From Klebsormidium nitens (taxonomy: Eukaryota > Streptophyta > Klebsormidiophyceae > Klebsormidiales > Klebsormidiaceae): 64,000 bases of DNA. This document shows positions 57,261 through 64,000 of the stretch, piece after piece. Every line of letters begins with the position of its first letter. Position 1 is the stretch's first letter. The position numbers and the translations under genes were made by a program. The notes under the pieces are model-generated. The model did not search any database. It was given only the letters and a program-made list of their open reading frames with translations, and was not told where the DNA came from. The stretch is taken from assembly GCA_000708835.1 (NCBI GenBank), contig DF237424.1, positions 1 to 64,000 on the forward strand. Direction: 5' to 3'.

Positions 57261-58802
57261 CTTTGCTAGTGACCCGCTTCAAAAAGCTGCATACGAGAGA
57301 AAGCAGAAGACGTCCCTCCGGATGCGAGTTTTTAGCGTCTCATGTTGCGAAGGTGCACTGGACCCTCGTTCTGGTAATTATGAGACCGCTGTTTTCGTCG
57401 TGTTGTGGCCAGCAATCTCTCTTCGCTTTGATGAAACAGTATATTAGCAGACTGAGCGTGAAGGTACTGACGAAGTTGTCGCCTGTACTGCTAAGCAAAA
57501 TTCGAGTATGACCAGGCTGCCTCGAATGCGCAGAGGCTTAGTCCTCGTCGTTCGACGATTTTCTCCAATGATCTGCATGGCGAGGCTTTCCGTACGATTT
57601 TGCGGATTCTCCCGAGAGGAAGCCCAGCTAGCATGGATTGATGTTGTGAAGATGCATGGAAGGGCACCTCAATTGGGCAGGCAGCCAGAATTACTCTCTC
57701 GCAAGGCTGGGGGCCTTCTTCCCGTAGAGTGGCGTTCTTTTGTAGAGGAGATACTTCAGCGCAGGCAAGTCACTGTGTAGGAATTAGAGTGGAAGCGAAG
57801 GTCCGCTGAAAATGAGGTCTTACCCGCTGCACAACCAGCTTGCATTCAGTCATTTCGAAGCAGGGAAGCTGACCGGCTGGGCGCGGCGCTGCATTTCCGC
57901 GAGACCTCAGGGATCGATTTTGCTCGGGTGCGCACGGAATACGGTTCTTGAGGGACCATCTTCTGAGTGCCGCGCTTCTTTGCAAGACCTGCTGTTCTCC
58001 CACTTCAGAAAGAGGTGTGCAAGCTCTTAGAAGGAGTCAACTCTGGCAAGGGACCTCCTACTAGTATTCATTGGGTTAAAAGGGGCGCGAGGTGAGTTAC
58101 GAGGATGAAGTTCGGCAAAACGTTGGCATGCTCCATCTACAGCCTCTTACAAAAGAAGAGGAAGGAGAAGCATCCAAGATGTATGAAATGCCACTCATTA
58201 TCATCATAAGAAGGAGTATGAAGACACATTTGGAAATTCAGTTTGAACATACGTAGCTTTGAGCAACCAAGCTGCTATTTTTTGCACGTGTTAGCTAGCG
58301 CAACTCCGGAGTCACCATATTGTCCACGGTTCGAAATTGAGAAAGCTTTGCTGCGTTACGCCCTGATAGCAGGTTCCTAAGAATCGGTTTTTGTGGAGAA
58401 GACAGACAATCTCCAAGATTTCACTTCCTTGTGATTTGAAGAGTTGACTCAAAGATTGGATCCCGAAAAAGCCTTGGGAATCTGCTCTTGAGCATTGCCA
58501 GAAGGTCATTGGTCAGCATCCCCTTCGTAAGAAGTTTCTGTGAAATAAGGCAGTGGCGGATACAGCCTGTTTCTTTTGCCACGTCATATCCACGTCAGAT
58601 TGATTTACGAGGTTGTGGGAACCTTGAATGTTTCTCCTTCGTCCTTGTCCTGACGGACGACCTTTCTTCAGACATCATTGCACAACTGGGCAGTTTGACC
58701 AGCTGCTGCTAGCGCTATCCATGCAGAAACACTTCGCTTCTGCTTCGCGGTCTGTGTCAAGTCCGTCGAACTCGGCCCCCCTCGAGGACAATTCCAACCA
58801 CC
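57261..58802. promoter_or_regulatory. Shared 5' region of C2HC gene and NUFIP
   Basis: About 1.5 kb separates these divergent starts. It should carry both promoters. A 90-codon plus-strand frame starting with ATG at 57508 has protein-like composition (REEAQLAWIDVVKMHGRAPQ) but no recognised family or splice partners, so it is left unassigned. Confidence 0.4.
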
Positions 58803-61622
58803 ATGGCGAACTTCTGGCCAGGTCCTGCTGCCCATTTCTCGCCCCAGGGTCCCGTTAGACCTCCAAATTCTCAAAACCCTCAACCCCTAGTTCAGCAGCC
58901 GCCGCAACGTTTCGTGACGTTTCAAGGTCAGGCCCAATCTTCGCTCGGACAGGAACGACTTTTCGGACAGGCGCAGGGCTTTGGTCAGCCGCAGGGTTTC
59001 GGACTGCCCCACGAAACGGGACACGTGGCAGCTTCCGGACATGTGGGCGGTTTTGCGCAACCTCTTGCGTTCGGACAGGGTCTGGGTATTGGACAGGCGG
59101 CATACGGGCAGGTCCAACAAGGCTGCCTCCCGGGGCACTTAACCGGTCACGCCATGCAGGCTCAGCAGACGGGGAAGAACTTCCCTGAGAATCAGTGCGG
59201 GGGTCAATTGCTTGTGGTTAACCCCCTCGCGGTCGCTCAACCGGCCACCCCTAACCACTTTGTTTCGGTCCAGACCGGGACGGTGTTTCCTAACCCTGGC
59301 ACAAACACCCCGGTTCAAAACGCACCTATGCTCGGTAACCCGGGTCAGTTGCTCCAGCTTCAACCGGGGGTGGTGCTCCCCAATCCGGGTCAAGGTCTCC
59401 CGGTCCAAGGGATAAACGTCTTTCCAAACGTGTATCAAGCTTTTGCGGGCCAGGCTCAAACCCCGTTCTCTTTCCCGGTGGCGGGCCCCCGACCTGTGAC
59501 GCCTCCCAATTCTCATCTAGTAGCAGCCTTGGGCAAACCCAGTCCGATTCTCCCCAGTTCGAGTAGCTTCCCCCAGAGGCCAGTCCAGCCGAATAGTCCT
59601 TTCCAGAGAGCTGTCGGGGGGAGCTTCCCGGGGCACGCAACGCCGCAAGAGCAACCCCCCAGCACACTGACAGTCAGACGGCCGTGGCAACAGCGGTGGC
59701 GCGGGATGGGCAAGCAGTGCGAGGAGCCGGGGTGCAACTTCTTTGGGGGACGTAAGACTTTCGATTTCAATCTGGAGGTCTACAATAGAGTCAGAAAGCT
59801 AAAGTTGTTTCTTCGAGTCGAGGTGAAAGAGCGGATAACGCAAGGGAACTGCTAGGCGTGAATGCGCCGCATTTGTAATGCAGAGGCTTGTGTGAAAGCT
59901 TGATTCCACCTGTTCTCAGCACGGGCACTCGGTTGAACAACGAAATACCCAGAAATTTCGCATGAGTTTGAGCGCTGCTCCAAGTGCATTGATCGTTGTC
60001 TCGGTAGCTTAGCTTGGGGAGGTTGTCATTTCTTCGGATTGATTGGCTTTGATTCTAGATGTGGAGGTCCTTTTGTGACGCCATGCACAAAAGAGAGAAT
60101 TGGTCAATAGCCCTTAAGCATGTTTTTGATGCTCTGACATCGTATGGGGTCAAACGAGCGCCTGCCTAATTAAACAGTACCAGCAACTCTCGACTTCGAT
60201 TGCCTGAGAAGGATTGGTCCACTTGGGTGTATTCGAGAATGCGCTTCAAGGCTCTTCTGGACTATTGAAAGTTCTTTTAGTTCAGCTTCAAAACGCCGAC
60301 TTCCTCGATTGCTAGAGTTCGCCATCCAACAATCTTGCAATCAAATAGCCCACTTGTCTTCGATGGCGCTTCGTCAGATTTTAAGCCCGCTCTCTTTCTC
60401 TATCTGCAGGCAAGGCGATGGCCAAGCACCGCTTTCATAACCACGACGAGGTACCGACCCCGCCCAAAGCGCCGGTGAGCAAGGAAGCAGGGGAGAAGGC
60501 GCTCAGGTGGCGGGAGGACCGCAAAAAGTGCTTCCCAACAGGGGCCAATATCCAGAAAAAGGTGAGCGCAGCCTCTGTATCGCACATGAGTCGGTTCCTT
60601 GCAGATTGTACGCGCGCATGAGCCGAACAGGCCAACTTTGAGACCGCTGAAGTCGTTTACGAAAGGGTTAGCAGACGAGGCGCCTTGCAATCAAAAGCTT
60701 GGGCGGAAGGGTTGATCAACTTCGGAGAACTTGGCAGCAGAACCTAAAACTTCGTTGCCACATGCTACAGTTTTAGGTTCTGCAGAGAGCTTTTCAGGGG
60801 ATTCGGAATTCATCATCTCGATCTTAAGACGCCGTCTCGCTACATTACTGTTACATTACATTACTACTTTAACTGTTCTTCGAAGTCGGGATACGAAACC
60901 CTGCAGACCTCGTGTCCTTTCTGTTTTCGTCGTCGCATGCTTGAGCTGCCTCTCGATCGACCAAGCTAGCTAAGCGTCCCCTTAAAACCTTCTTCAGTAT
61001 AAATATCCGATTCAGAGGAACATCCAGACTTTACGAGGAGACACCTTTTTGACACAACCGAAACTGCAAATAAAAGCGGGCCAGCCTCCATGAATGAGGA
61101 GCCGCAACGCCCACTTTTTCAGAGAAGGAAGACGACAAACCGGAAAGACTCCAATACTGTGTAGAAGACGGTCAAGCACTGGGCATCTTCTGCTTTCTGC
61201 AGTTGGCGGAGGGCGCCGCGCGCTTGGCCCGCGGCGAGCTCGACCTGGAAGTCGACAGCCGCAAAAGACGGCGGCACCTGCGGCAGCTGGTCAGCCGGGG
61301 GCAGCAACTGGGCGTTCCGGTGCCCGCAGGGCTGGAGCGTTTCCTCGAGGACGATGCGACCGGGGGAAAGCCCCGAGGCGCGAAAGAAGACCGGGCGGCT
61401 GGCGGTGCGGCCTTGGACTGGGAGACGTTCTTCGGTCGAGTGCTGAAAGCGGAGGAAGGGGCGGAGAACGGTGGGGCGGAGGAGGGGGAGCTAGGAGAAG
61501 AGAGGGAAATGCTGGAGGGGCAGAAAAAGGGGAAAAAGGGCAAGTCGAGCAGGAACAGGAAGACGCGAGAAGCTGCTGACGAGGACGGGAAGCGCGTGCC
61601 AAAGCGGGAAGCAGGCCCGTAG
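58803..61622 (+). CDS. NUFIP: NUFIP-like snoRNP assembly factor
   Basis: Three exons (58803-59751, 60410-60561, 61203-61622) join in phase to 506 residues. Residues 1-290 are Gly/Gln/Pro/Asn-rich and likely disordered, with FGQ, FGQPQGFG and VFPNPG-type near-repeats. A C2H2-like finger is split by intron 1: C306-x4-C311 in exon 1, then H323, H326 and H328 in exon 2. The segment ALRWREDRKKCFPTGANIQKK (347-367) is the conserved NUFIP motif. The C-terminus is charged and lysine-rich (KKGKKGKSSRNRK). NUFIP proteins bridge the R2TP/HSP90 machinery with box C/D snoRNP core proteins, so a nuclear role in snoRNP assembly is expected. It is convergent with AZG. Confidence 0.85.
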
Positions 61623-62927
61623 AGATTTTTTAGGAGCGGCCCGGGGGGAAGCGTTCATGGGAAGCGGGGTTAAGGAGGAGCCTGGGGGCCTCGCGGCGAT
61701 GGGGCCGAGATTCGGGATAATTGAGCGTCAAAGCGGGTGCAGTTACGCGCCTGACAGGGCAGCGGCAGAACTTGCATCATGATGAGTAGACCTTTCTTTG
61801 GACGAGCCTGTAAAATTCGTTTGTAGCGGACATGGAAAACACTTGAGAAAATCGTTTGGGCAATGGCAGGGAGCGTTAGCTAGTCTCGCCTGCGCAGAAA
61901 TATAGAAACACAGTTCGATCTGACGAGTCGGCATGCATGCATGAGCTAGTTTACGAAGTGCTATCTTGTAGCGCAGGGTATAATTGTAACACAGGACATG
62001 GATCTGGGCAAATCCTTCGCTTACAAAAGTTCATCATTACAGGCTGCCGAGGCTCCGCGTACGCACGCTCGACGATTTGTACAAGACCATGTGCATGCAA
62101 GAGGTCGATGATTGGCAGTTGTATTTCACTTACAAGTCTGTTCTGGACATGTGCAGCAAATCGATGCTAATAGACATGCGTAGCATCATTACGCAATTCT
62201 GATAAGTCATCTAGAACGGGCCCGCTTGTGCACAAAATTAAGTGCAAGTACATGAAAAACGCGGCTCAGCGCCGACCGGCATGTCGTGTGGACGGCCGAA
62301 TGCTCGCTGGCTGCGACAGTGCGACCATGGATTGAAAAACATTGCACGGAAGGAATTGCAAATATAGACGTTTGACTTGCGCACATGCCAACGCTTCTTG
62401 ATAAGCAGCTTAACTAAAATAGTGTACATTTCGCTCTGTTACCTCTTCATTTTCGCAGCTTACTATCGGACCCGACTGTCTTAGACCATATTGACGGCTT
62501 CCGTGTAAGTTTACTACAGTATTGCAAGCCCAGACAATCGACAACTTCTAGATATAGACCTATCTTTCGACTATAATAAATCAGCTCCTAATAACCCTGT
62601 TTAACGTGCTAGATAGTTACCATGTTGCATTCAATAGCACAGGAAATGTTCAGTGAACGCAAGTGCCGTGCTACACTTGCACTCGGCCCCTTCGAATAAT
62701 CACTTTATGTATACCATATGACCACGGGCTCTTCAAACACCTCCGGTCGTCAATGCGCGAACAACATCCTTTCAACCCCTTCTCGAGCCACCCTCCGGCG
62801 CGCATCCCCGAGCTCCCGGGCTCATTCTCCTGGCTCTCCAGAGGCGCAACCCCAGCTTTCCGAGCCTTCCATCCAACCAATAAACCGCAGAACCCCGGGC
62901 TCTTCAAAACCGACTCCCCCGGGCGCC
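61623..62927. other. Convergent intergenic stretch
   Basis: About 1.3 kb lies between the NUFIP and AZG stop codons. It is AT-rich from 61930 to 62700 with only short open frames. Nothing further could be supported. Confidence 0.45.
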
Positions 62928-64000
62928 TTACACCTTGTGCTCGGGCATCCCGGTGTCCTGGTAGGGCTTGGCCGGGGGGCTCCCGGTTGGCGACAACTCG
63001 GCCTCGGGCTCCGGCACGGGCATGCCCGCCAGCTTGCGGCCGTGGTAGTAGAGGTAGTCGGGAATGTGCAGCAGGATGTAGCAGCAGATGCCCGCGATGA
63101 CGCCATACGCGATGGAGTACGTCAGGGGCATGATGATGATGGTCAGGAACGCGGGGATGCCGTCGCGCGGGTCGTTCCAGTTGATCTCCGCGATGGCCTT
63201 CATCATCATGGCGCCAACCTGGGAAGCGAGAAGGGGAGGCGAGCGGGTCAGGTTCAACCGTGAGAATTCGGGTTTCTTAAACGAGGAGCTCGGGAATTGC
63301 AAAACTCTCCAGCCTAACGAGGCTCTCATGCTGGCAGGGAATTGAGAAATCCTAGCTCTTTGTCTCTTTTCAGTTTTAGCTTTTAGAAAAAGTTCATATC
63401 TGAGCGAAACCATCAAACGCAGCCCCGTTCGAGCCTCCTAGAGCAAATACGTCAGATCTGAGTTGCCAGGCCCTTACCAAGAAACGGAGGGACAAATCTT
63501 GTTTCCGTAGTAGCAAGCTAGACCCGTCACGACTACGGACGTCACCATAGACTGTAGTGCTAGCCAGCATCACAACTTGCTCACTCGCACCGTCCCTTGC
63601 TGTCCACACTAACCAAGCCACCTTCGGACCCCCTCAACACAAATTCGAATACGGAGGAAAAGAAAAGAAGAAGAAGAAGGCGGCGCTCACCAGGATGAGG
63701 GGCGGCCCGTTGGCCCAGGGCGGGATGGAGGCGAAGATGGGCGCGAAGAAGAGGGACACGAAGAAGAGCGACGCCACAGTCAGCGCCGTGAGGCCGGTGC
63801 GGCCGCCCTCGCGGATACCCGTGGCAGACTCCACGAAGACGGTCACGGGAGAGGTGCCCAGAGCGGACCCGACCACGATCGCGGTGGCGTCCGACATGAA
63901 GGCGGGGTACTGCCCCGGGAAGTTGCCCTCCTCGTCAACTGGAGGAGATAGAGGAGAAAGGTTACGTTCAGCAGTAAGGTTCGAGTTCTTTCCGTATTCG
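62928..64000 (-). CDS. AZG: AZG-type purine permease, C-terminal part
   Basis: Two exons are visible (63938-63691 and 63218-62928), encoding the last ~179 residues; the rest lies beyond the right edge. The sequence [39 protein letters not shown] and the run [17 protein letters not shown] followed by [13 protein letters not shown] are diagnostic of the azaguanine-resistance (AZG/AzgA, NCS2) family. The last exon continues with [31 protein letters not shown], then a hydrophilic cytosolic tail. [10 protein letters not shown] contains the substrate-binding Thr/Glu region of the family. AZG proteins import adenine and guanine, and in plants also cytokinin bases, by proton symport at the plasma membrane. 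Confidence 0.92.

Noticed and set aside
57508-57780. 90-codon plus-strand frame
   Set aside because: Part of it reads like a real protein, but it has no known motif and no matching exons, and it lies in a divergent promoter region. Left unassigned.

Overview
The window is nuclear DNA of a photosynthetic eukaryote, most likely a streptophyte (charophyte-grade) green alga. Genes are compact and split by many short introns with plant-like GT-AG borders. They include a plastid tandem co-chaperonin (CPN20), a plant-type cyclophilin-WD40 protein (CYP71), a plant-type pterin aldehyde reductase and an AZG purine permease. The mix of moderate GC, intron density and a PHD protein carrying EsV-1-7 repeats would fit something like Klebsormidium, but the genus is an inference from gene content only. 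No bacterial, plasmid or CRISPR-like content was seen. One assembly gap of 703 N lies at 24657-25359.

I rebuilt thirteen genes exon by exon by matching splice sites and reading phase. In order they are: PWP1 (minus, 1085-8397), CPN20 (plus, 8953-11300), a pterin-aldehyde-reductase-like SDR (minus, 12219-15863), RAB7 (plus, 16788-19444), 3-hydroxyacyl-CoA dehydratase HACD (minus, 21146-24511), a PHD-finger protein with four EsV-1-7 repeats (plus, 25689-28814), CYP71/PPWD1 (minus, 30528-36926), V-ATPase subunit B (plus, 37609 to about 42615), an unrecognised MGCGAS-type lipid-anchored protein (plus, 45443-48763), RNA polymerase II subunit RPB11 (plus, 51018-52993), an unrecognised C2HC-finger protein (minus, 54551-57260), a NUFIP-like protein (plus, 58803-61622) and the 3' part of an AZG purine permease (minus, 62928 to beyond the right edge).

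The genes alternate strand almost perfectly, giving divergent pairs with short shared 5' regions and convergent pairs. Only VHA-B, the MGC gene and RPB11 run in tandem. Most are housekeeping genes: ribosome and snoRNP assembly (PWP1, NUFIP), chromatin and transcription (CYP71, RPB11), plastid protein folding (CPN20), vacuolar traffic and acidification (RAB7, VHA-B), very-long-chain fatty-acid elongation (HACD) and purine transport (AZG). They form no single pathway.

The most unusual item is the 741-residue protein joining a PHD finger to four C-x4-C...C-x2-H EsV-1-7 repeats, a family best known from brown algae and the Ectocarpus virus. Also notable are two multi-exon orphan genes, a 54-bp tandem duplication that copies a 3' splice site in RAB7, a GC-AG intron, and a 22-bp perfect palindrome spanning a splice donor.
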